The position numbers and the translations under genes were made by a program. A stretch of DNA of 64,000 nt from UBA4421 sp028228615 (GTDB lineage Bacteria; Pseudomonadota; Gammaproteobacteria; Pseudomonadales; Azotimanducaceae): assembly GCA_028228615.1 (NCBI GenBank), contig JAOJBS010000007.1, positions 43,282 through 107,281 on the forward strand, written 5' to 3'. Each line of letters opens with the position of its first letter. Within the stretch, counting starts at the first letter, position 1. Of the stretch, positions 52,068 to 61,903 are shown in pieces. The notes beneath the pieces were generated by a model that was given only the letters and a program-made list of their open reading frames with translations, was not told the origin of the DNA and ran no database searches.

Positions 52068-52874
52068 TTGGAAACTTATTTCTTCATCTCGTTGTGCTTA
52101 GCCTTAGGTTTGTTCAGTGGTTTCCTGGGCGGCCTGCTCGGTATTGGCGGTGGCGTAGTCATAGTGCCAGTACTGTATTTTTTGTTTACCCTCACCGGAC
52201 AATATACCCCTGAACTGGCGATACTGGTGGCTATTGCAACGTCTCTGTCTTGTATTGTTTTCACTTCTGCTTCGGCGGCATTAACCCAAATCAAAGCACA
52301 AAGAGTTAATTGGGACATAGTCTACAAGCTGTTGCCCTTCCTTCTCATTGGCAGCTTTTCTGCTGGATACATTGCACCCAATTTGCCGCCCGGAATTTTG
52401 CGTTGGATGTTTGGCCTATTCATTGGGCTGGTCGCCATCATTATGCTAACAAACTGGAAACCACAGCCAAATCGACTTCTACCGGGGTACGCGGGTAGCT
52501 CTCTTATTGGAGTGGTTGCCGGTCTTATAGCGGGGTTAGCTGGCATTGCTGGCGGCAATGTCATAGTGCCCACGCTTATTTTATTCAATATCCCAGCGCA
52601 CAATGCGACCGCCACAGCCAGTACTCTAGGGGTGCCTATCGCGGGAGTGGGTGCAATCGGCTATTTCGTTTTGGCACCTGCTAATGACCTGCCTAATTTG
52701 TTCGGTTATATAGATGGCGTGGCGTTTTTATCCATAGTCATTGGCGCAGTGATTACCGCGCCACTGGGCGTTAAATTTGCTCAGAAGGTGCCAGCAGACA
52801 GCTTGAAAAAGATCTTTGGGGCAATGCTGGGGCTAGTTTCCCTGCGCATGTTACTGGGGCCATTTTTACTTTAG
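52068..52874 (+). CDS. TauE/SafE-family permease
   Basis: 268 residues, about eight spans. The two repeats are seen as GFLGGLLGIGGGVVIVPVL and AGLAGIAGGNVIVPTL. The family exports sulfite or sulfonates; the substrate is not visible. The start is TTG 52068, which directly follows an in-frame TAA, so no upstream start is possible. It diverges from the MORN gene by 39 bases, a short space for two promoters. Confidence 0.87.
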   Translation: METYFFISLCLALGLFSGFLGGLLGIGGGVVIVPVLYFLFTLTGQYTPELAILVAIATSLSCIVFTSASAALTQIKAQRVNWDIVYKLLPFLLIGSFSAGYIAPNLPPGILRWMFGLFIGLVAIIMLTNWKPQPNRLLPGYAGSSLIGVVAGLIAGLAGIAGGNVIVPTLILFNIPAHNATATASTLGVPIAGVGAIGYFVLAPANDLPNLFGYIDGVAFLSIVIGAVITAPLGVKFAQKVPADSLKKIFGAMLGLVSLRMLLGPFLL

Positions 52875-52963
52875 GCGGCCCATACTGGAGGGCAAAGCCC
52901 TTGCTGTATAGCCAGGCCACAGTGCTACAGCCAATGCTCTATATCGCCTAAAGCCATTTGCGC

Positions 52964-53005
52964 AAAGAGCGTGCTTAAAAAGAGCGTGTTAAGAGAGCGC
53001 TTAAG
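52964..53005. repeat. Short direct repeats between the TauE permease and pyk
   Basis: AAAGAGCGTGCTTAA, AAAGAGCGTGTTAAG and AGAGCGCTTAAG follow one another just before the end of pyk (which reads from the right). They lie between convergent genes. No T-run. Confidence 0.55.
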
Positions 53006-53015
53006 ATGCTTGCCT

Positions 53016-54431
53016 TTAAGTTGGGCTTTGCAAAATAGATCTAATTTGGATTGCCTCCGTTGGCTGATCTGCCAACACATCCGAGATCACCACTACTTTA
53101 TCGTTTGCAGCAAAACCTTCTTTTTCACGCAGCACATCAAAGGCCCTTTGCAGAGTCTTTTCTGGGTCACTACTGAACGCCATACGATGTGCATAAACCG
53201 CCCTATTCAGCGCAAGTCGGCGTCTAGATTGGCTGTTATTGGTAAATGCATAAATGGGTACGTGCATCGGCCTGGCGCTGGTGACGTAGTCTGCTGTTAG
53301 TCCGCGTCGAGTGATGACAACAATACCTTTCGCATCTAGTGCCTCGGCGAGGGCCACTGCGTGGATAGCCACATGTTGTTTGTCTTCGCTAACTTCCAGG
53401 GATTTTTCGTAACCCAAGCCCGGAAAGCGCTCAGATTTGCCAGCTATATTGTCTAGTTGTTCGACACATCTAACAGGGTACTGCCCCACGCCTGTTTCAC
53501 CTGACAGCATTACGGCATCGACACCCTCATATACTGCATTCGCCACGTCGGTCACTTCAGCTCGGGTTGGAATTGGATTGTCGATCATAGATTCTAACAA
53601 GTGGGTGGCGACGATACAGCGCTTGCCGCCTTTTGCGCAGGCGTGAACAATTCTGCGTTGCACGTTAGGTAAATCAGCGATGTCTGTTTCTATACCTAAG
53701 TCGCCACGAGCCACCATGACACCGTCAGACAATGCAACAATCTCATGAATATTGTTCACACCTTCCTGATCTTCAATTTTTGCGATGATCTTAATGCTTT
53801 GTTGTTTTTCGGCTAACAATTCTCGCAACTCAACAACATCGTCTGGACTGCGGACAAATGACAAAGCAATAAAATCCACTTCATTAGCAATGCCAAAGGC
53901 AATGTCTAATCTGTCCTTTGCGGTAATGGCTGGTAAGTTAACGCGTACGCCGGGAAGGTTAACGTGTTTTCTACTGCCCAATGTACCGCCATCAATCACC
54001 TCGCAGGTAAGTTGGCGGTCCATTTTTTGCAACACTTTGAAGTTCATCAAGCCGTTATCCACGGTGATGATACGACCCACTTCCACAACATCTACGAGTT
54101 CGGTGTAGTTCACATGAATTGATCGTTGTTCAATCATGTCGCCATCGCGAACAGACAGCGTGACCACATCTCCAGTATTCAACTCCATAGGGTTTTCTAA
54201 TACCCCAGTCCTGATTTCTGGCCCTTGAGTGTCCAAAAGAATTGGAATGGGATAGGCAATTTGTCGGTTGAGCGTCTTAATCCAATTAATCACCTGTAAG
54301 GCACTTTCGTGATCTGCGTGGGACATGTTAATCCGCACAACATTCATACCCGCATCGTAGAGCTTTTTGAGCATATCGAAGCTGGCAGTCGCAGGACCTA
54401 TGGTGCAAATAATTTTCGTTCGTCTAGTCAT
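53016..54431 (-). CDS. pyk: Pyruvate kinase
   Basis: Glycolytic enzyme making pyruvate and ATP from PEP, 471 residues. RRTKIICTIGPAT is the usual start, with VVRINMSHADH and ILLDTQGPEIR following. KIEDQEGVNN holds the catalytic Lys and the Mg-binding Glu, and VMVARGDLGIE is the active-site signature. The C-terminal allosteric domain (GIVVITRRGLTADYVTSARP) is present. Which E. coli paralogue (A or F) it matches I cannot say. Confidence 0.97.
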   Translation of the reverse strand: MTRRTKIICTIGPATASFDMLKKLYDAGMNVVRINMSHADHESALQVINWIKTLNRQIAYPIPILLDTQGPEIRTGVLENPMELNTGDVVTLSVRDGDMIEQRSIHVNYTELVDVVEVGRIITVDNGLMNFKVLQKMDRQLTCEVIDGGTLGSRKHVNLPGVRVNLPAITAKDRLDIAFGIANEVDFIALSFVRSPDDVVELRELLAEKQQSIKIIAKIEDQEGVNNIHEIVALSDGVMVARGDLGIETDIADLPNVQRRIVHACAKGGKRCIVATHLLESMIDNPIPTRAEVTDVANAVYEGVDAVMLSGETGVGQYPVRCVEQLDNIAGKSERFPGLGYEKSLEVSEDKQHVAIHAVALAEALDAKGIVVITRRGLTADYVTSARPMHVPIYAFTNNSQSRRRLALNRAVYAHRMAFSSDPEKTLQRAFDVLREKEGFAANDKVVVISDVLADQPTEAIQIRSILQSPT

Positions 54432-54440
54432 GGCGCTAGC

Positions 54441-56795
54441 TTAGTCTTCGCGTGCCGACATGTCATGTAACCAGTATGAATTAATTGAAGTTTTTACCTC
54501 ACTTAAGCGCATTGAACGGGGCTGCCAGTACGCGGGAAAGAAATTTTGAAATTCGCGCCGCTCAAACCTTGGATCAACTAAGCAAATTACGCCGCGATCC
54601 TCCGGCGAGCGAATCAAACGCCCGGCTGCCTGAATGACTCGAGCCATAGCAGGTTGGTTGTACGCCATTGTTTGCCCTAGCTCGCCGTTTTCGCTGCCCG
54701 CAAAAAATTCAGCCATGAGATTGCGTTCTAAGCTGGGCGGCGGTAAGCCCAGACCCACTATAACCACGCCATTCAATTTAGCTTCACCAAAATCTACCGA
54801 CTCACTGAGCCCGCCGCCAAGAACGACTCCCATGACAACGTTCTCATGCATACAAAATGATGCCATCAACGCTTCCTGCGCATCGGTGTCTTGACCACGC
54901 TCTTGGTACAACATTTTGCTCGCTTGTTCAGCCTTAGAACTTCTAGCGATATGTTCATTTCTAAATTGTTCCAAGTACGCATAAGACGGCATGGCTAAAA
55001 GGTAACGACCGGGCTTACTTGCGGTCAAAATATCTAGCAGCTCGCCAATCTTTGGCAGACTTTGAGTTCTTTGCTGCAAATAGGTAGGAATATCCTTGAT
55101 GATCATCACGTGGGTTTGCGCCGCACTAAAAGGTGTTTTTGCGCGTTCGGAAAAATCCGCTTCTTTGGTAACCTGGCCATGTAACTGCTGATAAACAGCG
55201 AGGGGCGAAACCGTTGCCGAGAACCTAATTGTGCTGGCGTACTCAGACATAACCTGGGCCGCATAATGCCCTGAGTCTAAGCACACTTGCCGAACTTGGA
55301 TGTTTTTTTCCTTCACTGTGACAAGGTAACGAAAACGCTTTTTCTCAAACCAAGAAGCGCCTTTGGCCCACCGTAAACAGGCAAAATATAGACGCTCTAA
55401 ATCCTCTTCACGATCTTCTAGTTGTTCTGCATGGTCGTAATTTTCGAGAAATTTGGATACGGCTCTATCCAAAGTGTCTGTTTGCGCAACACTGTGCTCG
55501 CCCTCGTCTAGGCCCTTGGCAATTTTCTTTATTGCTCGCTCTAAAGAGGTGACCCGCTTAGACATCAGTTTATTCTTAGTGGTCTTCGCTGCTCTAATTT
55601 CCACTGAATTGACCTGTACCGCTAACATCGACTGAACTCGCGGACTCAATTGATGGGCCTCATCTACAAGCAGGTGCATATTGGGCTGAGCAATAAAACG
55701 TTGCAGCCTAACCACAGGATCAAATATGTAGTTGTAGTCGCCAATAATGAGGTCAGACCATGTAGCAAGATCTAGACTCAACTCGAATGGGCAGACCTTG
55801 TGCGCTCTCGCAACCACTTCGATTTGTGCTTGATCAATAACACCGCCCTGCTGAATCAACTGTTCAACGGCTTTGGGCAATTTGTCGTAGTACCCTGCGG
55901 CATATTCGCACAGCTCTGAATTACACGGCATGCCCGCCACCAAACAACTTTTTTCTTTGGCCGTGAGCTGCACCGCGATAAGTTGTTCAGCGCCTTTGCT
56001 ATTTGTTCGCGTGACATCTCTTGTTGCGTTGAGCAGTGCATCGGCGCCGCGGCTTTTGCTTGTTAAGAAAAACAGTTTGTCGCCGACTTTTTGTCCGCGT
56101 AATGCAGGATATAAAACCGCCATGGTTTTACCGCTGCCGGTACTTGCCTCTAGCAGTAAATTCTCGCTGTTACGCTGAGCCTGAAAAACTCTGCGGGCAA
56201 TGGCGCGCTGGGACGGACGGAAATCTCCGTAAGGAAACAGCAAAGAGTCAGCCCATTTATGACGCAGTTGATGACGATGTAAATCTTGTTGCATACGGCT
56301 TTCATAGCAACACAAGCTCAGTATGAGTTGAGCAACAGCTTGGCCTGCATCTATAGAAAATTCATAGCTATGTTCAACCAGCGAATCTGGATTCACATAG
56401 ATAATGCGCAGCACTATGCCGCCGCAAAGGTTTTCTCGCAAAGCCCATAATCCTGCGTAAAGTAGGCACTGCCCATGATCTACGCTGTCTAAAGGCTTAT
56501 TCTCAGCGCGGGTACTTTTATATTCCTCGATTATCCAGGTGCCGGTCGCACTTTTACTCAGCCCATCTATTCGACCGCGTAACTCGCAGGTTTCATTGAG
56601 CAGGGTTACCGAATGCTTTAGCGAAACCTCTGCCGCGTATTCTGGGTCATTTTCTGATCTGAGCTGTTGCAGCTTTTGTTGCGTTTCAACGCCTTCAATA
56701 GCTTCCACTCTGGGACCCTGAAATGGCGGATATAGGTCGCCACTGCGAAAAACAAAGTCCGCTAGCGCGCGCACAGATAACGTATTCACTTGCAC
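54441..56795 (-). CDS. PD-(D/E)XK nuclease-DinG/XPD-like helicase fusion
   Basis: 784 residues from GTG 56795. The first ~190 residues hold a Cas4/RecB-like nuclease core: RGRIDG (Asp), WIIEEYKS (E-x-K) and GQCLLYAGLW (the QxxxY). Then comes a superfamily 2 helicase of the XPD/DinG type: Walker A ASTGSGKT, an Fe-S insert with Cys in KSCLVAGMPC, SELC and KVCPFE, Walker B VDEAHQL (DEAH), and motif VI QAAGRLIR. It likely unwinds and trims damaged DNA. It starts 10 bases inside the end of the FAN1-like gene, an arrangement I recall from pseudomonads. Confidence 0.88.
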   Translation of the reverse strand: MQVNTLSVRALADFVFRSGDLYPPFQGPRVEAIEGVETQQKLQQLRSENDPEYAAEVSLKHSVTLLNETCELRGRIDGLSKSATGTWIIEEYKSTRAENKPLDSVDHGQCLLYAGLWALRENLCGGIVLRIIYVNPDSLVEHSYEFSIDAGQAVAQLILSLCCYESRMQQDLHRHQLRHKWADSLLFPYGDFRPSQRAIARRVFQAQRNSENLLLEASTGSGKTMAVLYPALRGQKVGDKLFFLTSKSRGADALLNATRDVTRTNSKGAEQLIAVQLTAKEKSCLVAGMPCNSELCEYAAGYYDKLPKAVEQLIQQGGVIDQAQIEVVARAHKVCPFELSLDLATWSDLIIGDYNYIFDPVVRLQRFIAQPNMHLLVDEAHQLSPRVQSMLAVQVNSVEIRAAKTTKNKLMSKRVTSLERAIKKIAKGLDEGEHSVAQTDTLDRAVSKFLENYDHAEQLEDREEDLERLYFACLRWAKGASWFEKKRFRYLVTVKEKNIQVRQVCLDSGHYAAQVMSEYASTIRFSATVSPLAVYQQLHGQVTKEADFSERAKTPFSAAQTHVMIIKDIPTYLQQRTQSLPKIGELLDILTASKPGRYLLAMPSYAYLEQFRNEHIARSSKAEQASKMLYQERGQDTDAQEALMASFCMHENVVMGVVLGGGLSESVDFGEAKLNGVVIVGLGLPPPSLERNLMAEFFAGSENGELGQTMAYNQPAMARVIQAAGRLIRSPEDRGVICLVDPRFERREFQNFFPAYWQPRSMRLSEVKTSINSYWLHDMSARED

Positions 56796-58411
56796 AACTG
56801 CAGTTTTATTACACGCGCAGGTATGTTCATTCGATTGAACTCTTCAAACCATGCTCGTTGTTGTGGTTGTAATTGATCCGTTGGCCCTTTTACCTCAACG
56901 TATTCCACCCGGCCTGATTCATAGCAGACAAATAGATCAGGAAAGCCGCGCCTATACTCAGAGAGATTACGAATTAGAAAGTGGCTTAGTTGTCGTAACT
57001 GATTGATGGGTATAGCGGACAGCCATTCGTCAACGGGAATAGATTCAAGCAACCCCCAACTGACAAGACGGTTAGCAATGCCTTGTTTTTCTGTAGCGAT
57101 GTGGGTGATGTGGGCAGCAAAGTCTGCGTCTGATGAGATCGAGGCTTCAAGGGCTTCGATAGCATCCATGCGCTGAAGAAAAAAATCTGTTTCAAAAAGA
57201 TCGTGGGGGCCGGATTGGAAAGGGTTGGTAAACGCGCCGGTAATAGGAGCAAAGCAAATTGGCCAATAAATTAAGCCTGTTAGCGTTTTTAACATCAGGT
57301 TTTCACTGTGCACACCCCAGCCACCCTCTTGGATCAGTTCCATCAAGACAAAGTCTTCTACCAACTCCGGTGTGTCTTCAATTTCCATTATTGTTGTGGG
57401 TGGCTGATAGCCCCCGCCGCGGTTGCCAAAGCGTTCCACAAATAGCCTTTCAGTTGCTGAAATCGGCGCGTTGTGCATTTCCTTAAGTAAGGTGTCCGCT
57501 TCTTGAACCCGCTTTTCCTTTGTTAGAATTCTCGCTCGCCGTTCTCGTGCGGGTGGTATTTCAGTACGCGCGTAGGCTGCAAGGGCGAAGTCTAACAACT
57601 TTTCTTTCTCAGCCCATTTACCCAGACGTAGTAAGCTGCGCTGTCTTAACCGATGGCGCGAGCGCGACCTTTGGCTGGTAACTACAGTGCTGGTAAGTTT
57701 TTCAAGTAGCGCATCAGCAAGAAAGGGAAATTCATCTAAACGATAAATTAGGCTGCTGTAGAATCTCTCTTCTTGGTGTTCTTCAAGGGCTTGTCTGGTT
57801 GCAAATTGCTGGGATTGCAAGGCAACATTTTCATAGGCTAACTGACCCAAATCTCTGCGCACAAAAGTCGACCAATCCTGACCAGAATTGCCAAAGTACA
57901 ATGTACTGATAAGCCACCAATGATCTGGGGCCGCCACACTTATCCAACGTGTATGTTTGGCGCAGCGCTGGAAAATTTGCAGGTCACTGCCACCACTTAG
58001 CAAGTACTCGACAATGTCTCCTTTACTGGTTTTAGCCACCGCCTTTGGCAAGGCAAAATAGTCGAGGATTTGCGCCTTAGTCAGTAGCGTTAATAGTTGG
58101 TCACTAGGCACAGGTGAAGATATTTTGAGCAGGTTCAGATCACTCAGTTCGCTGATTGCCAGGTCGAGTTTGGAGACTTCGGCATATTTCAGAGAGGCAG
58201 TTAGGAACGTTGGACCTTTGCGTGTGAGCAGGCGGGCAAATAGCCTCTGAGCATCGTTTGATGCCCCAAGATAAGATCGCAGATCGGTAATAATTGAGTC
58301 GTCCGCAATACCCTGAAAACGCGCCAACACGAACTCAAAGACACTACAAAAATTGTTTTGGTAGTAATCTGCGGGCGCTGGGTTTTGGGGCGTTAAAATA
58401 GATTCAGTCAC
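56786..58411 (-). CDS. FAN1-like VRR-NUC structure-specific nuclease
   Basis: 541 residues, near the length of bacterial FAN1. The C-terminal VRR-NUC core shows FPDLFVCYESGRVEYVEVKG (PD and E-x-K) and DQLQPQQRAWFEEF. The middle has a helical TPR-like region (ALAAYARTEIPPARERR) and the N-terminus a SAP-like segment. FAN1 cuts 5' flaps and helps undo interstrand crosslinks. The start is GTG 58411. It is the first gene of a two-gene unit with the helicase fusion. The 209-base gap to the right has promoters for both directions and nothing else seen. Confidence 0.88.
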   Translation of the reverse strand: MTESILTPQNPAPADYYQNNFCSVFEFVLARFQGIADDSIITDLRSYLGASNDAQRLFARLLTRKGPTFLTASLKYAEVSKLDLAISELSDLNLLKISSPVPSDQLLTLLTKAQILDYFALPKAVAKTSKGDIVEYLLSGGSDLQIFQRCAKHTRWISVAAPDHWWLISTLYFGNSGQDWSTFVRRDLGQLAYENVALQSQQFATRQALEEHQEERFYSSLIYRLDEFPFLADALLEKLTSTVVTSQRSRSRHRLRQRSLLRLGKWAEKEKLLDFALAAYARTEIPPARERRARILTKEKRVQEADTLLKEMHNAPISATERLFVERFGNRGGGYQPPTTIMEIEDTPELVEDFVLMELIQEGGWGVHSENLMLKTLTGLIYWPICFAPITGAFTNPFQSGPHDLFETDFFLQRMDAIEALEASISSDADFAAHITHIATEKQGIANRLVSWGLLESIPVDEWLSAIPINQLRQLSHFLIRNLSEYRRGFPDLFVCYESGRVEYVEVKGPTDQLQPQQRAWFEEFNRMNIPARVIKLQLCK

Positions 58412-58620
58412 AAGATGAATTAGCGCACGTAACCACGTAAAAGATCAATGACCAGTCCAGTGGATTCGTCCGATGATATGGATTAGTACCGCATTCGCGG
58501 TCACAGTTAAACACAGTGCGTGCTTGTTTAGCGCAGGTGTTTCTTTGTAGAGTGTTGTCGAGTCCGCTGCTGCTACAGCACAAAAAACCATTGATTAACC
58601 CAGTTTTGAAGGAATTCAAG

Positions 58621-59109
58621 ATGGAAAATAGTCCCATGCCCGCTTACCCGCATTGTGTTGTCGTTTTGGTGACCCAGCGGGCAATTGAATCTATGTTAGA
58701 AAGTTCAGGACAGGGGTTTTATCGTGACACCCACCCTTGGGTTGTCGCCGCGCAATTATTCGCTCAAGCTCAGGCTGAGCAAAGCGACATGCCCATTCTT
58801 TTCGCCAGCGTAAGTGATGGCCAGGCAGCGGCTTATTCCCATTGGAGCATGATCAGCAAGATTGATGTTTTGAGTTTGACGAGTAATCGCTGGGAGAGTC
58901 GCTGCGAATTTGGCGAGTTACATGCGGTTAACCCCATATGGCAGGACATAGACAGCGTTATGCATAAAACCAGTGCCGAGCAAATTTTGCGCGAACAGGT
59001 TGAGGGCATTAGAACTCTGCGTATGCCGTTACAGGAAAACCAAATTCACCCGTATGCTATTTGTGAGACCCCTGCGTTTGTTCTTGCTGAACGGCAACCA
59101 ACCGCCTAG
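58621..59109 (+). CDS. Hypothetical protein (162 residues)
   Basis: ATG 58621 has AAGGAATTCAAG directly before it, a good ribosome site; the open frame to 58516 is not needed. The sequence has no signal peptide or span. Noticeable pieces are PHCVVVLVTQRAIESMLES, GFYRDTHPWVVAAQL and SHWSMISKIDVLSL. I do not recognise the family. It converges on rmuC 34 bases away. Confidence 0.65.
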   Translation: MENSPMPAYPHCVVVLVTQRAIESMLESSGQGFYRDTHPWVVAAQLFAQAQAEQSDMPILFASVSDGQAAAYSHWSMISKIDVLSLTSNRWESRCEFGELHAVNPIWQDIDSVMHKTSAEQILREQVEGIRTLRMPLQENQIHPYAICETPAFVLAERQPTA

Positions 59110-59143
59110 CCGCCCACTTACCCTGTTATCCCAGTGGAGATTA

Positions 59144-60571
59144 TCAGTGTGTGCGTTCGGAATCTGCTGGATCTTCGTCATCCATTTCCTGTAACAACTG
59201 CGGGGTGATAGGTTTCTTCACTCGAGCACCTAGCTCGCGGAACTGCTCTGCTTGGCGCACCAAGTTGCCCCGGCCAGAAGCTAGGCGAGCATAAACGTTG
59301 TCATATGTTCCCTGCAGCGTGGCCAACTGCTTACCTAACTTGTCAACCTCCTCCACTACACCGTTCAATTTGTCGTATAGAGCACCGGCCTTGCTGGCTA
59401 TTTCTTGGGCATTTTTATTCTGCTTTTCAACCCGCCACAGGTTATTGATGATCCTTAAGGCCATCATTAAGGTCGTGGGGCTGACCAGCATAATTCGTTT
59501 GTTGAATGCCTCAGTAAACAGCCGCCGATCCGCCTCCATTGCAAGCGTGAAGGCGGATTCAATGGGAATAAACAGCAGCACAAAATCAAGTGAACGAATG
59601 TCTGGTAGTTGATCATAGTCCTGCTCAGATAGGCCTTTAATCTGGCTACGCAGCGCAGCCAAGTGCGCGCGCAAGTACTGTTCGCGCTCGTCATCCTCCT
59701 CGCTGGCGACCGCCTGCTCATACGAGACAAGGTTCACTTTAGAATCTATAACGACATCTTTGCCATCTGGCAGTCTGATGACCACGTCCGGGCGTTTTAT
59801 CTGCCCTTCTGCATTGCGGCTACTGGTCTGGACAAAATACTCGTAGTCTTTGCGCAGCCCAGATTCTTCCAAGACTCGCTCCAGGACTAATTCGCCCCAG
59901 TTACCTTGGAGTTTATTGTCGCCCTTTAACGCCTTCGTCAGATTCTCGGCCTCCGCATTGATGCGCTCGCTGGCCTTTTGTAGGTTTTGTACTTCGTTTA
60001 GCAGTGATGCGCGCTCTTTGGTGTCGCTTTGGTAGACCTCTTCTACCTTTTTCTTAAAGTCGCCGATTTGTTCGCGAAACGGATTGAGCATGAGTTGCAA
60101 TGATTGTTGCTGGCGTGTGCCTTGAGCATCAAAAACTTTGTTCGCCAACAGCTCGAATTCTTGCTTGAGCTTGTTGCTGGTTTCGTTAAAGAGTTTTTCT
60201 TTTTCCTGAAAACCGGCTTTGATTTCCTCCATTCGTGCACTGAGCGCGGCGAAGTCGCTTTGGCTTTGACTCAAATCTGTCCGAGCTGAGTTGAGAAATT
60301 GCTGTTGTTGGTCCAGTTGCTGGGTTTGTACTTCAAGCCGAGCGTTTGCTGCGGCTAAATGCTGTTCTGCTTCACCCAGTTGTTGCGCTTTGAGCGATTG
60401 ACCTTCGTGCAAGCCCTCTTGAAAACCTTGGGCCTTTGCCAGTGTTTCCGCAGCTTCCACTTCGCTGAGCAACGCCTGCCGGTGTTTTTTGTGCAACAAC
60501 CTTGCGCTGACTGCAGCGCCTATTGCAGCACTGAAAAACAGATACATTGCTAAATTTAGCCATTCGCTCAA
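59144..60571 (-). CDS. rmuC: DNA recombination protein RmuC
   Basis: 475 residues. It has an N-terminal span (YLFFSAAIGAAVSARLL), a coiled coil from about 35 to 170, then the RmuC nuclease-like domain: LQGNWGELVLERVLEESGL, KRPDVVIRLPDGKDVVIDSK, LLFIPIESAFTLAM and VSPTTLMMALRII. It limits DNA inversions and is thought to act on aberrant DNA structures. It is oriented like the neighbouring helicase and FAN1 genes. Confidence 0.96.
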   Translation of the reverse strand: MSEWLNLAMYLFFSAAIGAAVSARLLHKKHRQALLSEVEAAETLAKAQGFQEGLHEGQSLKAQQLGEAEQHLAAANARLEVQTQQLDQQQQFLNSARTDLSQSQSDFAALSARMEEIKAGFQEKEKLFNETSNKLKQEFELLANKVFDAQGTRQQQSLQLMLNPFREQIGDFKKKVEEVYQSDTKERASLLNEVQNLQKASERINAEAENLTKALKGDNKLQGNWGELVLERVLEESGLRKDYEYFVQTSSRNAEGQIKRPDVVIRLPDGKDVVIDSKVNLVSYEQAVASEEDDEREQYLRAHLAALRSQIKGLSEQDYDQLPDIRSLDFVLLFIPIESAFTLAMEADRRLFTEAFNKRIMLVSPTTLMMALRIINNLWRVEKQNKNAQEIASKAGALYDKLNGVVEEVDKLGKQLATLQGTYDNVYARLASGRGNLVRQAEQFRELGARVKKPITPQLLQEMDDEDPADSERTH

Positions 60572-60831
60572 GTCAAATTCCTCGCCTTAGATAGGCCCTA
60601 TTCAAAAAATAGGCCCAATATTTTTCCAACACCGCTTCAATGTGGCGCTGGGTAATGCGATAAGGGTACCAGCATTTTTCAGCGACTAGCAGCGCCGAAA
60701 ATACTTATCGCCGTCAAATCATCAGCGCAGATGATTAACCTAGCTTTAGAAAACAGCGTACTGTTACCCTAGGTCACCCCGGTTGGGTAGTAGGTAAAGC
60801 GGGCTAATCTTTGATGAATTTGGGAGGGTCT

Positions 60832-61881
60832 ATGAAAAAGCAAATTGGTATCCAATTACCTCGTCAAGCAAACCCCGAAGCAGTGGCAATTCGTTATTCT
60901 TTGGAGTTGGAAGCACTGGCACCCATAGCAGATATCATTGAAGTGTCAGCTGACACTGCTGAAGAGTTTGCTCAAGGCGTTCGGGGCATGGACGCAATTA
61001 TTACGTCTTGGGGGTTTCGTATAGATGCAGACCTTATCAACCAACTAGAGCAATGCGTGGTGATTGGTGTGGGTAGCGTGGGTGTAGATATGGTGGACAT
61101 AGAGGCCGCCACCGCCGCAGGCATTGTGGTTACCAATGTGCCGGATGTTTTTATTGAGGAAGTCGCTGACCATGCCACGATGCTGTTGCTGGCAAGCGCC
61201 CGACGCATGAAGGCTATGGATCGTATGAGCGCCACAGATCAGTGGTGGTCTGGACGTCCCTTGTTAAATCACATCCCGCGCATGATGGGTCAAACTTTAG
61301 GACTCTTCGCCTACGGCAATGTCGCTCGATGTACTGCAAGGCGCGCTAAAGCATTCGGCATGCATGTCATTGCGTATGATCCCTACGTCAGCGAACTGGT
61401 CATTTCTGAAGACGGTGTGGAACCGGTGAGTTTCGATGAATTGCTCACCCGTGCAGACTATTTGTCTGTCCACGCGCCACACAATGAAGAAACTCACCAC
61501 AGTTTCAGCGCCGCTGAATTTGCGCGGATGAAAAATACCGCCATCATCGTGAACACCGCACGCGGGCCAATTATTGATGAGCAAGCGCTGATACAAGCCT
61601 TGCAGTCCGGTGCTATAGCAGGCGCAGGCTTAGATGTATTGGAACAAGAACCCCCTGCCCTAGATAACCCATTGCTCAGTATGGAAAACGTTTTGATTAG
61701 CCCCCATGTGGCATCTGCAACCACCCGCATGCGACCAGAAACTAGGCGAAGGGTTGGCCGTGAGGTCGCCTTAGTCTTACGTGGCCGTTGGCCTATGAGT
61801 TGCGTTAATCCAACAGTGCTACCCAAGGTAGATTTGGAACGTTGGCAACCCTATCCCATGAACAGAGGTCCAAACCGTTGA
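60832..61881 (+). CDS. D-2-hydroxyacid dehydrogenase family protein
   Basis: 349 residues from ATG 60832, with GGGAGG seven bases upstream. It has a CtBP/phosphoglycerate-dehydrogenase fold: GVGSVGVDMVDIEAATAAGI, a Rossmann motif written LGLFAYGNVARCTARRA (Y where the second Gly is usual: G-x-x-x-G-N), NTARGPIIDE (catalytic Arg), LDVLEQEP (Glu) and ISPHVASAT (His). NAD(P) is the likely cofactor; the substrate is unknown. It lies 22 bases ahead of an MFS gene, so a transported 2-keto or 2-hydroxy acid is plausible (inference). The 260-base divergent gap to rmuC shows no other feature. Confidence 0.88.
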   Translation: MKKQIGIQLPRQANPEAVAIRYSLELEALAPIADIIEVSADTAEEFAQGVRGMDAIITSWGFRIDADLINQLEQCVVIGVGSVGVDMVDIEAATAAGIVVTNVPDVFIEEVADHATMLLLASARRMKAMDRMSATDQWWSGRPLLNHIPRMMGQTLGLFAYGNVARCTARRAKAFGMHVIAYDPYVSELVISEDGVEPVSFDELLTRADYLSVHAPHNEETHHSFSAAEFARMKNTAIIVNTARGPIIDEQALIQALQSGAIAGAGLDVLEQEPPALDNPLLSMENVLISPHVASATTRMRPETRRRVGREVALVLRGRWPMSCVNPTVLPKVDLERWQPYPMNRGPNR

Positions 61882-61903
61882 TTAACGCCATAGTTGTATT
61901 GCA

